Source: Tolypothrix sp. PCC 7712
Lineage (GTDB): Bacteria; Cyanobacteriota; Cyanobacteriia; Cyanobacteriales; Nostocaceae
DNA: 64,000 nt
Assembly (NCBI RefSeq): GCF_025860405.1
Contig: NZ_CP063785.1
Location: forward strand, 3,968,001 to 4,032,000
Direction: 5' to 3'
The notes under the pieces were generated by a model, which worked only from the letters and a program-made list of their open reading frames with translations, searched no databases and was not told the DNA's origin. Shown in pieces: positions 1-9,599 of the stretch (positions within the stretch are counted from its first letter, which is position 1; every line of letters starts with the position of its first letter). Position numbers and translations under genes: made by a program.

Positions 1-1968
1 TTACGTGATGTTGATAACCCCCAAGTTATAGCTTATTTAGAAGCAGAAAATAGTTATACAGCAGCGATGATGCAACACACAGAATCGCTGCAAACCAAGC
101 TCTACAATGAAATGTTGGCGCGGATTAAAGAAACTGACTTATCTGTGCCTTATCTTAAGGATAATTACTACTATTATTTACGGACTGAAGAAGGTAAAAA
201 TTATCCAATTTATTGCCGTAAAAAAGATAATTTATCAGCGCCAGAAGAAATACTTTTAGATGAAAACGAACTAGCTAAAGGACATGAATTCTTTAGTTTA
301 GGCGTATTTGACATTAGCCCTAATCATCAAATTTTAGCTTATTCTGTTGATACTAGTGGTTCGGAGCAATATACTTTATTTTTTCTAGATTTAACCACCC
401 ATCAATTATTATCAGAAACTATTCCTGATACTTATTTCTCTTTTGCTTGGGCAAACGATAATCAAACAGTATTTTATACCAAAATTGATGATGCCAATCG
501 TCCCTATCAACTATTTAGCCATATATTAGGAACTACTCCTGATGCAGATGTTCTCCTCTATGAGGAAGCAGATGAGCTTTATCATTTATATGTGGATAAA
601 ACTCGTAGCCAAGCATATATTTTGATGAGCTTAAGAAGCAGCATAACTACAGAAGTTCATTATTTAGATGCAAATCATCCTCAAGGGAATTGGCAATTAA
701 TTCACCCCCGGACTACGGGAATGGAATACGATGTTGACCATCATAGCGATTACTTTTACATTGTGACTAATGATGAGGCTACTAACTTTAAATTAGTAAA
801 AACCTTAGTCGCTTCGCCCAGTAAAGCCAATTGGCAAACTTTAATTCCCCATCAAGAAGATATTTTGTTATCAGGAATTAGTTTATTTGCAAATCATTTA
901 GTAATTTATGAACGCAAAGGTGGGTTAGAAACTGCGAGAGTAAAAAACCTAGCTACAGGAGAGGAAAGTAATATTACTTTTCCTGAGCCTACCTATGAAT
1001 TTTATGAAGGCAATAACCCAGAGTTTAATACTACCATTTTGCGTTTTCATTACACTTCATTTATTACACCGCAATCTGTGTTCGATTACAACATGGAAAC
1101 ACAGCAGCGGGAGTTAAAAAAAGAAACAGAAGTACTTGGTGGCTACGACAGAACTCAATATCAAAGTGAGTGGCTCATGGCTACCGCCAACGATGGGACA
1201 AAAATTCCTATCTCGATTGTTTACAAACAAGGAATTAAAAAAGATAGCCAAAATCCCTTATTACTTACAGGTTACGGCGCTTACGGTTCTTCTTACCCAG
1301 CCACATTTTCCTCAAATCGCCTGACATTGCTAGATAGAGGAATTTTGTTTGCCATTGCCCATATTCGTGGTGGGGAAGAAATGGGACGAAAATGGTATGA
1401 AGATGGCAAATTTTTACAGAAAAAGAACACCTTTACAGATTTTATCGCCTGTGCGGAATATTTAATTAATGAAAAATGGACAGCGAGCGATCGCCTAGTG
1501 ATTACAGGCGGTAGTGCAGGCGGCTTATTGATGGGCGCAGTTATGAATCTGCGTCCCGAACTATTCAAAGCAGTAGTCGCCCATGTTCCCTTTGTCGATA
1601 TCGTCACGACAATATTAGATACTTCATTACCCCTCTCTGCAATGGAATGGGAAGAATGGGGTAATCCCAACGATCCAGTGTATTACGACTACATGAAATC
1701 CTATTCGCCCTACGATAATGTTGAGGCGAAAGATTACCCAGATATGTTGATTACTGCTGGCTTAAATGATTCTCGTGTCAAATATTGGGAACCAGCGAAG
1801 TGGACAGCCAAACTCCGAGAACTCAAAACCGATAACAATATTCTCCTGTTAAAAACCAATATGGGTGCAGGACATAGTGGCGCATCTGGGCGTTATGAAA
1901 GCTTGCGCGAATTGGCTTTTGAGTATGCTTTTATTTTGGATAGGCTGGGACTAGGGACTGGGGACTAG
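1..1968 (+). CDS. Oligopeptidase B-like serine peptidase (S9A), 5' end outside window
   Basis: Prolyl-oligopeptidase family enzyme, cytoplasmic, expected to cleave short peptides after basic residues. The reading frame is open from base 1, and the first residues (LRDVDNPQVIAYLEAEN) are the typical conserved N-terminal region of the family, so the Met at position 67 is internal and the true start lies upstream. A beta-propeller region is followed by the alpha/beta-hydrolase domain. The nucleophile motif GGSAGG has its Ser codon at 1513; the Asp lies in AGLNDSRVKYW and the His in GAGHSGASGR, so the triad is complete. The C-terminal tail (LGLGTGD) is encoded by a GGGGACT-type repeat that runs into the gene. 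Oligopeptidase B versus prolyl oligopeptidase is judged on overall look only. Confidence 0.9.
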   Translation, partial: LRDVDNPQVIAYLEAENSYTAAMMQHTESLQTKLYNEMLARIKETDLSVPYLKDNYYYYLRTEEGKNYPIYCRKKDNLSAPEEILLDENELAKGHEFFSLGVFDISPNHQILAYSVDTSGSEQYTLFFLDLTTHQLLSETIPDTYFSFAWANDNQTVFYTKIDDANRPYQLFSHILGTTPDADVLLYEEADELYHLYVDKTRSQAYILMSLRSSITTEVHYLDANHPQGNWQLIHPRTTGMEYDVDHHSDYFYIVTNDEATNFKLVKTLVASPSKANWQTLIPHQEDILLSGISLFANHLVIYERKGGLETARVKNLATGEESNITFPEPTYEFYEGNNPEFNTTILRFHYTSFITPQSVFDYNMETQQRELKKETEVLGGYDRTQYQSEWLMATANDGTKIPISIVYKQGIKKDSQNPLLLTGYGAYGSSYPATFSSNRLTLLDRGILFAIAHIRGGEEMGRKWYEDGKFLQKKNTFTDFIACAEYLINEKWTASDRLVITGGSAGGLLMGAVMNLRPELFKAVVAHVPFVDIVTTILDTSLPLSAMEWEEWGNPNDPVYYDYMKSYSPYDNVEAKDYPDMLITAGLNDSRVKYWEPAKWTAKLRELKTDNNILLLKTNMGAGHSGASGRYESLRELAFEYAFILDRLGLGTGD

Positions 1969-1990
1969 GGACTGGGGATGAAGGGGATGG
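1945..1990. repeat. STRR heptanucleotide repeat overlapping a gene end
   Basis: GGGACTA/GGGGACT units run across the stop codon of the peptidase gene and continue past it. They belong to the same repeat class that fills many other gaps in this window. Confidence 0.8.
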
Positions 1991-2055
1991 GGGAGACATG
2001 CAATTCCAAATTATGTCTTGTTCCCTCTCACAAACACCCAAGGCTCAACACCCAA

Positions 2056-3387
2056 CTATCTATCTTTGTTATTATCCCAAATTAGTTCTAACCGTTCTTG
2101 AGCTGTTTTTAACGCTTGTTCCGCATTAGATTTACCCATTAGCGTAGACTCAATTGCTCTACCTAGACTATCAGAAAGACGACTATAGCCAGCAATAGTT
2201 GGTCTAGCATTAGCTACAGGCATTTGATCCATAAATACTTTTAACCAAGGCTTTTGTTGCAGGTATTGCTGATAAGCAGCACTTTCGGCGGATTTAATAT
2301 TCACAGGTAAAAAACCTGTACCTATACTCCATTCTGTTTGAAATTCTTCGCTTAAAACATACTCTAAAAACTTGAGTGCAGCTTTTTCTCTTTCTGGTGT
2401 TGTCTTCATCACATACAGGTTTCCACCACCTATTACTGTAGCTTGGCTTGTATTTGCAGGTATGGGAAATACTGCATAATCAACATCAGACTTTGTAATA
2501 TAAGTCCAGGGGCCTGTAATTTGCATCGCCACACGCCCTGCAATAAAAGCATCCTCTTCATAACCCCGTTCTGGAGGAGAAAGAGTTGCTGAACCATCTT
2601 TTAAGAGGTCTTGCCAAAATTGTAAGGCCGCGATCGCCCCAGAGTTAGTTAAATTAGGTTGATTATTTGTTAATATTTCGCCGCCAGCACTCAATAGAAA
2701 GGGAAACCAACTAAAAACTGTCCATTCTCCTTTTCCTAAAGGTAGTAACATTCCGTATTGTTCTGGTCGGTTGTCACCATTACGATCTATAGTTAGTTTT
2801 TTGGCTACTTGTCGTAATTCTTGCCAAGTTTTGGGAGTTTGGGTAATTCCCGCAGTCTGGAACAGCTTAGGGCGGTAAAAAATGCCGATATTACTGGTGT
2901 AAAGAGGAACTGACCACAAGTGACCGTCCAATTTTAATTCATTCAGCGCATTGGGAATTACTTCCGACTTGAGCGGTAATTTGTCTAACCAATCTTCTAA
3001 AGATTTGACTGCTTTTAGTTCGACAAACTGACCTGTCATTTGGGGATAGAATGTCAAGATATCTGGAGATGAATTACCAATAACTGCTGTAAGTATCTTG
3101 GGTAATTGTTGGTCTAGTTCACCGGCAAAAATAGATTCTACTTGTATATCACTATGAGTCTTATTAAATTTATTTACTAGTTTTTGAAATACTTCCCGAT
3201 TTACAGGGGGGTTAATACCTTGCCACAATGTTAAATGAATAACATCGTTGGCTTTTTGTACTGAATTATGGCAACCATATAACAATACTAGACATAAACT
3301 GAGTATGCTCCCTAGAAGTAGAAGCTGCCGTACAAACACATGTAATCGACAAAAATAACTAAGAATTTGAGATATCAAAACTTTCAT
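2056..3387 (-). CDS. ABC transporter sugar-binding lipoprotein
   Basis: Extracellular solute-binding protein of family 1 (MalE/UgpB type, 443 aa), expected to deliver sugars or glycerol-phosphate-like solutes to an ABC importer from the periplasmic face. A hydrophobic segment at residues 18-38 ends in a lipobox-like LLYGC with Cys39 as the probable lipidation site. Family features include LTLWQGINPP near the start of the mature protein, SVPLYTSNIGIFYRP, and ITGPWTY in the C-terminal half. No permease or ATPase gene lies next to it, so the cognate transporter must be elsewhere. The substrate cannot be read from the sequence. Confidence 0.88.
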   Translation of the reverse strand: MKVLISQILSYFCRLHVFVRQLLLLGSILSLCLVLLYGCHNSVQKANDVIHLTLWQGINPPVNREVFQKLVNKFNKTHSDIQVESIFAGELDQQLPKILTAVIGNSSPDILTFYPQMTGQFVELKAVKSLEDWLDKLPLKSEVIPNALNELKLDGHLWSVPLYTSNIGIFYRPKLFQTAGITQTPKTWQELRQVAKKLTIDRNGDNRPEQYGMLLPLGKGEWTVFSWFPFLLSAGGEILTNNQPNLTNSGAIAALQFWQDLLKDGSATLSPPERGYEEDAFIAGRVAMQITGPWTYITKSDVDYAVFPIPANTSQATVIGGGNLYVMKTTPEREKAALKFLEYVLSEEFQTEWSIGTGFLPVNIKSAESAAYQQYLQQKPWLKVFMDQMPVANARPTIAGYSRLSDSLGRAIESTLMGKSNAEQALKTAQERLELIWDNNKDR

Positions 3388-3403
3388 CTTTCATACCAAA
3401 TAG

Positions 3404-4087
3404 TTAGCTAGATGAGGAAATTGTCTCTAAAAAACTCTTAGTCACACTAGTTTCTCCTCTTGTATAAAGATAGGTCTGTGGTTCAGTAAGTTTTTCAGTT
3501 TTGAATACTTTTTCGGCTCTACACCAAAACTCTGTATCTTCTACATAAGGAATATCATTAAATCCTTTCAGTTCAAAAAATACATTTCTTTTGCCAAAAA
3601 ATGTTGGCCCTACTACGCATTCTTTAAGATTAATAGTCTGGTCTTGATTAAAATAATCTACTACCCAAATATCTTCTTCTGTTGCAAATCCACCTTCTAT
3701 TAAGTCAAGATCGGGATGAGCTTTCATATATTCGAGTCGTGACTCTAAATGATTTGGTTGGTATGCGTCGTCACTATCAATAAAGGTTATATATTTACCA
3801 AATGATGCTTGAATACCAGCATTTCTAGCATAACCAGGTTTTCTATTTTTATGTTTAAAATAACGGATATTATTGAATTTTTGGACATAGATATTGACAA
3901 TCTCAAAAGTGTTGTCCTCACTACCGTCATCAACTACAATCAATTCCCAATCTTGAAAAGTTTGATTGATAATACTATCAATGCATTTATTTAAATATTT
4001 GGCTCTGTTGTAGGTACATAAAACTATTGATATTTCCGGAATTGGTGCAAACATTACACTATTGATATTCATAAATAGATTTTCCAA
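3404..4087 (-). CDS. Glycosyltransferase family 2
   Basis: GT-A fold glycosyltransferase (227 aa) that would transfer a sugar from a nucleotide-sugar donor. The N-terminus has the GT2 opening EISIVLCTYNRAKYL, then VVDDGSEDNT, and a metal-binding acidic motif FIDSDDAYQP. PYVEDTEFWCRA fits the acceptor-side ED motif. No membrane segment is evident. The upstream Met (MENLFMNINS) is used here; MNINS is an equally possible start. It lies 16 nt upstream of the sugar-binding lipoprotein gene on the same strand, so they may be co-transcribed. Acceptor unknown. Confidence 0.87.
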   Translation of the reverse strand: MENLFMNINSVMFAPIPEISIVLCTYNRAKYLNKCIDSIINQTFQDWELIVVDDGSEDNTFEIVNIYVQKFNNIRYFKHKNRKPGYARNAGIQASFGKYITFIDSDDAYQPNHLESRLEYMKAHPDLDLIEGGFATEEDIWVVDYFNQDQTINLKECVVGPTFFGKRNVFFELKGFNDIPYVEDTEFWCRAEKVFKTEKLTEPQTYLYTRGETSVTKSFLETISSSS

Positions 4088-4850
4088 ATTAAGAGAAGTA
4101 GTTAGTTATTATTTAGTCTAATTGTATAGCAACTATACAATTAGCAACAAGATAATCCGGTTGAGCCATAAAAATAACCATGCTTAGTGTACCTGTTTTT
4201 TGGCTCAAATGAAGCATATTTAATGAACTTGGGTAGATTTATTTTAGCCAGTCATTGTAACTTCACCGATGAAATTATTCCCTGTCAGTTTCAAACAACT
4301 TTGAGCATTAAAGAGAAGTATGTTTTCTGCCTTAAGCAATCTGACTAGATGAGAAGCTATCTATATCTACATATAGGAATCCGATTTGATTATTGAAAAA
4401 TCTAAGTATATGTAGGGTGCGTTACACTTCGTGATAACGCACCGTATTCTCAGCTTTGGTGCGTTGCGCTACGCGACAACACAACGCCAGTTGCTATAAC
4501 GGAGGGAACCTCCGCAACGCACTGGCTCCCCTACGTCTAGTTCAGAAATCAAATATGAATCCTATATAAAATCTTTTGTACTTTGTATATTGCTCAATAA
4601 TCTCATACCAGTGCAAAATACTCTAGTACAAGCAGGCTGTACGCTTACCAGGAAGCGTAGCGTCTTTGCCGGAGAAGTATCAAGGCTAAAGTTTGAAACT
4701 AAAAGTTATATGCTATGAGCTTTTTGCAAATTGAGAATCCTAGCTATACTTCCGCCATCATCTACTAGCTTCTGTAATCCAAAGTGTTGTATTGCAGTTT
4801 GTAACTATTTTGTGCAACCCCAAGGACTATTCCTTTAGACTGAATCTCAA
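4088..4850. other. 763-nt gap with short palindromic repeats
   Basis: No gene recognised. The stretch 4412-4535 holds two hairpin-forming repeat units: one with arms GGTGCGTTA/TAACGCACC around 4412-4442, and one containing a GTTGCTATAACGGAGGGAACC-like run. Related GGTGCGTTA hairpins occur at 38957-38983 and near 43838. The rest is AT-rich with no visible structure. Confidence 0.5.
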
Positions 4851-5195
4851 TTGGAAAGATTGGGTTCAAGACAAATGCATTCGGTAAATATATTTTGTCA
4901 TGAGTTTGTAGTTGCTGTGTCCTTTGTTGCTTGTATTGTGGGTCTATTTTTACTTGGGGATGGCAAACAGCAAAAGGATGAAATGGAAGAAACAGAGCAG
5001 ATTCTTCTCAGAATGAGCTTCTCGTACTGGTTAGTTTACTGTATTGCTTTTGGCGTTGAAAAAGTCATGGTACCTAGCTGGGAACCCATGCTGATGACTT
5101 TAAAAATTACTACAGCTTTGTCATATTTTTTAACATTTTCTTGTATCCTCAGTTTGCCACTCCACAGATTTGCAGTACATCAAGTAGAAGAATAG
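4851..5195 (+). CDS. Small hypothetical membrane protein
   Basis: Function not recognised. The 114-aa frame starts at TTG (4851); an ATG at 4875 is an alternative start giving 106 aa. Hydrophobic stretches at about residues 17-36 (VVAVSFVACIVGLFLL), 55-72 and 84-104 suggest two or three membrane segments, with an acidic stretch (KDEMEETEQ) between the first two. No Shine-Dalgarno sequence is obvious, and the neighbours (a repeat-rich gap and the convergent DUF2103/clpS pair) do not hint at a role. It reads as plausible protein but could be fast-evolving or decayed. Confidence 0.5.
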   Translation: MERLGSRQMHSVNIFCHEFVVAVSFVACIVGLFLLGDGKQQKDEMEETEQILLRMSFSYWLVYCIAFGVEKVMVPSWEPMLMTLKITTALSYFLTFSCILSLPLHRFAVHQVEE

Positions 5196-5250
5196 TTGAG
5201 AGCCAACAGTGCATAGTCGGTTAACTATGGACTATTGACTACTGTAATCG

Positions 5251-5544
5251 TTAAATTTTCATGGCGATCGCGATCGCTTCTAAGAGGCTATCTTGATCTA
5301 AAGTCGTCAAGATAAATACCTCCTGTACAGTTTTTCCTTGACGGGCAATAACTTTATAACCCCCACGGATGGGTACGGATATACGCAGTTGTAATTTAGG
5401 AGCATGACCTCTAACTCGCCCAATTACGCCTGGGGTAACAGTTTGAATTCCTGGCTGCTGACACAGACGTTCTAATATGGGGATGAGGCCATCTATGTGG
5501 GTTGAGTGATTCCAGACGAGTCTACCATCATTGGGTTTGCCCAT
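5251..5544 (-). CDS. DUF2103 family protein
   Basis: Short conserved protein (97 aa) of the DUF2103 family, described as a predicted metal-binding protein; its role is unknown. I start it at MGKPNDGRLVWNHSTHIDGL, because that Met lies 5 nt after the clpS stop codon and the longer open frame upstream only overlaps clpS. The conserved NHSTHIDGLIPIL and the basic segment GRVRGHAPKLQLRIS are visible. It is very likely co-transcribed with clpS and translationally coupled to it. Confidence 0.8.
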   Translation of the reverse strand: MGKPNDGRLVWNHSTHIDGLIPILERLCQQPGIQTVTPGVIGRVRGHAPKLQLRISVPIRGGYKVIARQGKTVQEVFILTTLDQDSLLEAIAIAMKI

Positions 5545-5549
5545 TCTAG

Positions 5550-5870
5550 TTAAGCTGCCTCTAGAGGAGCCATTGTTAAACCCGCCCGTCGTAGTTGCTG
5601 GTGATAGAGTTCCGCTGGTTCTTGCGGCCCTACCCAAACGATCGCTTGACCCTCAAAATGGATTTGGTTGGTCAAGTCCCACGCTTGATCGCTGCTCATT
5701 CCCGGAATATATTTCATCAAACACTCCGCCACGTGCTGAAATGTATTAAAATCATCGTTCAAAACGATTACTTTGTAATTTGGATAATGCTTGCGGGTAA
5801 CTTGATTAGACCGTTCAGGAGCTATAGTTGGTGTTGTTGAAAGTCTAGTCACCATAAAACAGTTAATCAA
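5550..5870 (-). CDS. clpS: ATP-dependent Clp protease adaptor ClpS
   Basis: Adaptor that delivers N-degron substrates to a ClpC/ClpAP-type protease in the cytoplasm. The core YKVIVLNDDFNTFQHVAECL holds the conserved NDD-N-T loop, followed by the substrate-binding helix and the C-terminal HFEGQAIVWVGPQEPAELYHQQLRRAGL. The 106-aa length fits ClpS with a short flexible N-terminus. A start at the second Met (5855, MVTRLSTTP) is equally likely. The DUF2103 gene follows 5 nt downstream. Confidence 0.95.
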   Translation of the reverse strand: MINCFMVTRLSTTPTIAPERSNQVTRKHYPNYKVIVLNDDFNTFQHVAECLMKYIPGMSSDQAWDLTNQIHFEGQAIVWVGPQEPAELYHQQLRRAGLTMAPLEAA

Positions 5871-6106
5871 CTAATTTGTACAAGACTACAAATAACTAGT
5901 TTAGTTCATCCTCCAAAGTCAAGAGTGCAACTTTGGATTCAGAAATATTAGTAATTTTATTGACAAAATTTTATAGATGTGTTCGTTAGTTACATATTGA
6001 TAGAAAGTGAATAGATAACAGGTAACAAGCTGAAAATCATGGCTTGCAAGGGGTAAGAGTTTAAACTTCCCCTTGTCTTAAATAGTACAACGAAAGCGCA
6101 GCGAGA

Positions 6107-8365
6107 TCAGCTGTTTGCTGTACCAACCACTTCAAATGCGATCGCCATTGCTGCTAATTTCTTAGTATCAATTCCCCGCACACCGTTAGGAAGTTGAATC
6201 CCTTCAACATTAATCGCGCCCCGAGTACCAGCATCTAGGTCATTTAGTAAACTATTTGTCACATCTAATAATTCATTAGTCACAGCTATCGGCGCACGCG
6301 TATTTTCGACTCCGCGAGATTTGGCAATTTCTTTTAAGGCTTTGAGAGAATTTCGCAGTGGTGTAGTGCTAGCAACAATTAAAGCTTCCGATACTCCTAA
6401 AGGTTCGCCAATCACCAGTTTGAAGGTATCGCCAGCAGAAGGAATAACTAACTTTTGTTTAGCTTCTACCAAAGCTGCATCTTCCGCAGCTGACCAATTA
6501 TTAGGAAAGATAATCGCCATTTCACCTTGGGCATCAATTACCAAAATACTTATATATAGTGGTTGCGATTCGTTATTTTGAATTTGAAAAGCAATTTTTG
6601 TACCCAGGGGTAACTTTTGCAAACCTGAGTTAGCAGTTTTGCTGGATGTCCCCAAATCTACTTTTTGAATTCCACGAATGGGGAAGGTTTCGCCTAATAT
6701 TTCTTGACTACCGACAACATTCATCGTCGCAGTTACATTAATTCGCGATGAATTAGTATTGCCCAGCATTTGCTTGACAATCCGCGCTGCTAGTAGGGAC
6801 TTGAGTTTAGGTTGTAAGCGAGTGACAGCCGCACTCACCGTTTCGTTACTCGTACCAAAAGAACTAGCAATAATTTGTGTAAGTCCTGGTAAAAACAAAC
6901 CAAAACTACCCACCGCAGGTAAATTCGGAAGGCGACTTTTTTGTAATTCCTGAGATTTGGCTTCAGTCATGCGACCAAAAATATATTGCACCTCTTGTCT
7001 TCCCAAAGCCTTGGCTTCAATGCGGGGAATCGCTTGTAAAGCTTGTTTAGCTTGTTGAGTGTTATTTCCTAAAGAGTCATCTAGCCCAATTTTTAAAGTT
7101 AAATCATTGGGAATGCTGCGAATTCGTTCTTGTAAGAGTGCGCCTGGTTGGAGTGGTTGCTTTTTTTGGGTAGCTTTGAGGAGTTTACCTTGTCCTGTTA
7201 ACCCTTGACGAGACTGCAACTGAATGAGTCCGCGATCGCCACCTTTACTATCCAATACTGTAAAAATCGCATCTTGTTTAAATGCTTCCAGGCTTTCGGA
7301 ATCTAGCCCACCCAACCACAATTTTACTTGCTCACCATTGACTTGAGTGACTACCGCCTCAGCGGAGACTGTGGGCGTGCGCGTAAAGTAAATAGGTGCG
7401 CGAGTATTTTCTTGACTAAAGTTTGATTCTAATTCTGGTTCTTGAAAATTGCCTGATTGTCTAGCAAAGATAGTTGTACTACGGCTAATATTAGCGATCG
7501 CGCGATTAATTGCTTCATCCCCTGGTTGTTGCCAAAGGTACTGAGTAAATAAATAAGTAAAAGCCCCAGCGTTAAAATCATCAAAAGAAGCATCAGCCGC
7601 ATATTGATCGCGTTTAGCGCTGGCGATGACTACGCCTTTAGCAACAGCTTTTCTCCTCAGTTCAATAAACTTTTGTGGTGACAGTCCCAGTTTTCCTAAC
7701 CATTGACGCTGATATTCCAATTCCGCCGTACTCGGTAGGAGTTTTTCACCACCATCGATGGAACGCACCCGAAAATTCCCCCGCTTTGCACCACCCGCAT
7801 GACAACTATCTAATACCACAGTCACATTTTCTGTTTTCAATGCAGACATTAGTAAAAACAATGTATGCCCCATAATATGCTGCACCTGGCCCCCTTGCTG
7901 AGGATAGCCTGGTGGTAAATTACCATCAATCGGAACCAAAGTACTGTTGAGTCCATCTTCCGTGTCGCGATCGCGATCGCGTACCCGCGAACCATGTCCC
8001 GAAAAATGGAATACCACCACATCCCCAGGCTTGGCTTGCTTAATTAAATGTTCTTCAAATGCTGTCAGTATGCCTTTACGGGTGGCTTGTTGGTCGGTCA
8101 AAGTTAAAATATCTTGAGGATTAAAGCCAAAACGGTGAATTAATAATTCGCGTTGCAACTGTACATCATTCACACAACCATAGAGTTCCGGTATACCCTT
8201 ATACTCATTAATTCCCACAAGTAGGGCTAACTTACGCTTTGTACTTTGGGCTAAGACTTGGTGATAGCGTAAGCCTTGCTCCATAATATCCCACTGGCTT
8301 AAACCCAACGTTGCTAAAGCAGACCCAGCAAATTGCAAAAAGTGTCGGCGTTTCATATCAGCCAT
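6107..8365 (-). CDS. Tat-exported caspase-like (C14) protease with DUF4384 region
   Basis: Orthocaspase/metacaspase-type cysteine peptidase (752 aa). The N-terminus MADMKRRHFLQFAGSALATLGLS is a twin-arginine signal, so the protein is probably exported folded. The p20-like catalytic region carries HFSGHGSR (His124) and VVLDSCHAGG (Cys188), so both catalytic residues are present. A DUF4384-like domain near residues 580-680 (FQIQNNESQPLYISILVIDAQGEM) follows a long linker. Caspase-plus-DUF4384 proteins are common in filamentous cyanobacteria. Substrate and role are unknown; cell death should not be assumed. Confidence 0.9.
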   Translation of the reverse strand: MADMKRRHFLQFAGSALATLGLSQWDIMEQGLRYHQVLAQSTKRKLALLVGINEYKGIPELYGCVNDVQLQRELLIHRFGFNPQDILTLTDQQATRKGILTAFEEHLIKQAKPGDVVVFHFSGHGSRVRDRDRDTEDGLNSTLVPIDGNLPPGYPQQGGQVQHIMGHTLFLLMSALKTENVTVVLDSCHAGGAKRGNFRVRSIDGGEKLLPSTAELEYQRQWLGKLGLSPQKFIELRRKAVAKGVVIASAKRDQYAADASFDDFNAGAFTYLFTQYLWQQPGDEAINRAIANISRSTTIFARQSGNFQEPELESNFSQENTRAPIYFTRTPTVSAEAVVTQVNGEQVKLWLGGLDSESLEAFKQDAIFTVLDSKGGDRGLIQLQSRQGLTGQGKLLKATQKKQPLQPGALLQERIRSIPNDLTLKIGLDDSLGNNTQQAKQALQAIPRIEAKALGRQEVQYIFGRMTEAKSQELQKSRLPNLPAVGSFGLFLPGLTQIIASSFGTSNETVSAAVTRLQPKLKSLLAARIVKQMLGNTNSSRINVTATMNVVGSQEILGETFPIRGIQKVDLGTSSKTANSGLQKLPLGTKIAFQIQNNESQPLYISILVIDAQGEMAIIFPNNWSAAEDAALVEAKQKLVIPSAGDTFKLVIGEPLGVSEALIVASTTPLRNSLKALKEIAKSRGVENTRAPIAVTNELLDVTNSLLNDLDAGTRGAINVEGIQLPNGVRGIDTKKLAAMAIAFEVVGTANS

Positions 8366-8447
8366 TATTCACTCCTCTCATGAAATTGTGATTTCTTAGC
8401 AATAAGACTCAAAAATCACAGTAATTTATCCCAGTAGTGCCATAAAA

Positions 8448-8835
8448 GGGAGATGAGGGGACTGGGGAACTCGGGGCCCCCTCTGGGGATAAGGGGTAAT
8501 GGGGATTAGGGACTGGGGATTAGGGACTGGGGATTGGGGACTGGGGATTAGGGACTGGGGACTGGGCAATACGGTTCGGATAAGTATTTTGCATCTCTCT
8601 CGTGATTTGGGAAAAGGGTAATGGGAAAAGGGTAAGGGTCAATTCAATCCTTTTCCCCTTTTCCCTTTCCCCCTTAACCGAACTGTATTGGGGGACTGGG
8701 GACTGGGGATTAGGAAATGAGGGAGATGAGGGAGAAACAGCAATTACCAATTACCAATTACCAATTACCAATTACCAATTACCAATTACCCCATGCCCAA
8801 TGCCCCATGCCCCATGCCCTAAGTATTATTACGTG
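8448..8835. repeat. STRR repeat region (GGGGACT, ACCAATT, CCCATGC types)
   Basis: Heptanucleotide arrays on both sides of a short inverted-repeat element. At 8460-8510 lies one copy of a longer conserved unit (GGGGAACTCGGGGCCCCC, then TCTGGGGATAAGGGGTAAT) that recurs at 22057-22136 (two copies), 24235, 33018 and 50044. Perfect ACCAATT heptamers occupy about 8740-8800. Open frames over this region are repeat translations, not genes. Confidence 0.85.
8567..8690. mobile_element. 124-bp MITE-like element inside an STRR array
   Basis: Terminal inverted repeats CAATACGGTTCGG (8567-8579) and CCGAACTGTATTG (8678-8690) match at 12 of 13 positions. The core ATACAGTTC(G/A)GTTAAG is shared with one end of the elements at 40188 and 43588, so they form one family. 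GGGGACTGGG occurs directly on both sides (8557-8566 and 8691-8700), consistent with a target duplication, though inside a tandem repeat this proves little. No coding capacity. Confidence 0.65.
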
Positions 8836-9599
8836 TTTATAAAATCTAATCTTTAAAAGAATGTTAATAAAAAAAAAGAATGTAACAGATTCTCCAGTAA
8901 ATATAAAAGATTTGGAGAAGAAGCAAAACGCCGAAATCTATCCCTAGAAAGATGTTTGCTCAGGTGTTGTTATTTACCGTGGAATAACTATCAGTAATCT
9001 TGTAGTGAAGCCTTAGGAGATAATTGCCGCCAAAATCAGCTTTTTCAAGCAATTTTTTCCTTAAAAGCCATTAACATAACTTTTGCCATAAAAACTGGTG
9101 ATTTTCCGCAATTGTCACCAGGACGATCACGTGCAGATTGTTTAATCTTTAACTATACTGCTAGCACGCTTGTATAGTAACTCCTCCTATGGCTCCCAAG
9201 TTTAACAAGATTAAATTTCCACTTTGGCATTATCTCAATCAGCCCTTATTTTGTAATCACACTAAATTAATATGGAATCCTTATATCTTCGCCGCTATCT
9301 GGCGAATCCAGCTTCTAGAAAGATGCTGGAATAAAGAGTGTGATGCTAAGGGCCCGCAACAGCATTAAAAGGGACTGGGGACTGGTGACTGGTGACTGGG
9401 TACTAGGAATTAGGAATTGCAAAGAAAGAGGATAAGGTAGAAAAACTCAGCACTCAGCACTCAAGTTGAAACTAAGTAAGTTGGTGTAAATTAACCCAAC
9501 TATGTTACGAAACGTAATAGGCTTGAAACCTTTACCAATGACAAATGACAAATGACAAATGACAGCCCTAACTAGTTATCTTTAAATGCACTGCCCTAC
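8836..9599. other. Gap containing one small ORF and repeats
   Basis: AT-rich non-coding sequence from 8836 to 9188, a candidate 59-aa gene at 9189-9368, then a short GGGGACTGG/GGTGACTGG array (9372-9400), a CAGCACT tandem repeat near 9450 and CAAATGA repeats at 9538-9562. No RNA gene recognised. Confidence 0.5.
9189..9368 (+). CDS. Candidate 59-aa protein
   Basis: Function not recognised. The frame starts at ATG 9189 and reads as ordinary protein rather than repeat: KIKFPLWHYLNQPLFCN, then KLIWNPYIFAAIWRIQLLER, ending CDAKGPQQH. It is rich in Trp, Tyr and Leu and contains three Cys (residues 22, 46 and 51). It is positive overall, with one short hydrophobic stretch that could be amphipathic. 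No clear Shine-Dalgarno precedes it. A hairpin with a T-run on the same strand at 9602-9629 could terminate its transcript. Conservation in other Nostocales would decide whether it is real. Confidence 0.45.
   Translation: MAPKFNKIKFPLWHYLNQPLFCNHTKLIWNPYIFAAIWRIQLLERCWNKECDAKGPQQH

Noticed and set aside
1136..1670. Additional frames inside the oligopeptidase gene on both strands
   Set aside because: Shadow frames of a well-supported gene with no independent evidence.
8520..8856. Frames with GDWGLGN, NYQLPIT or SPQSPVP text, also near 14915, 21941, 24144, 32994 and 49926
   Set aside because: These are recurrent translations of GGGGACT and ACCAATT heptamer arrays and appear wherever the repeats occur.
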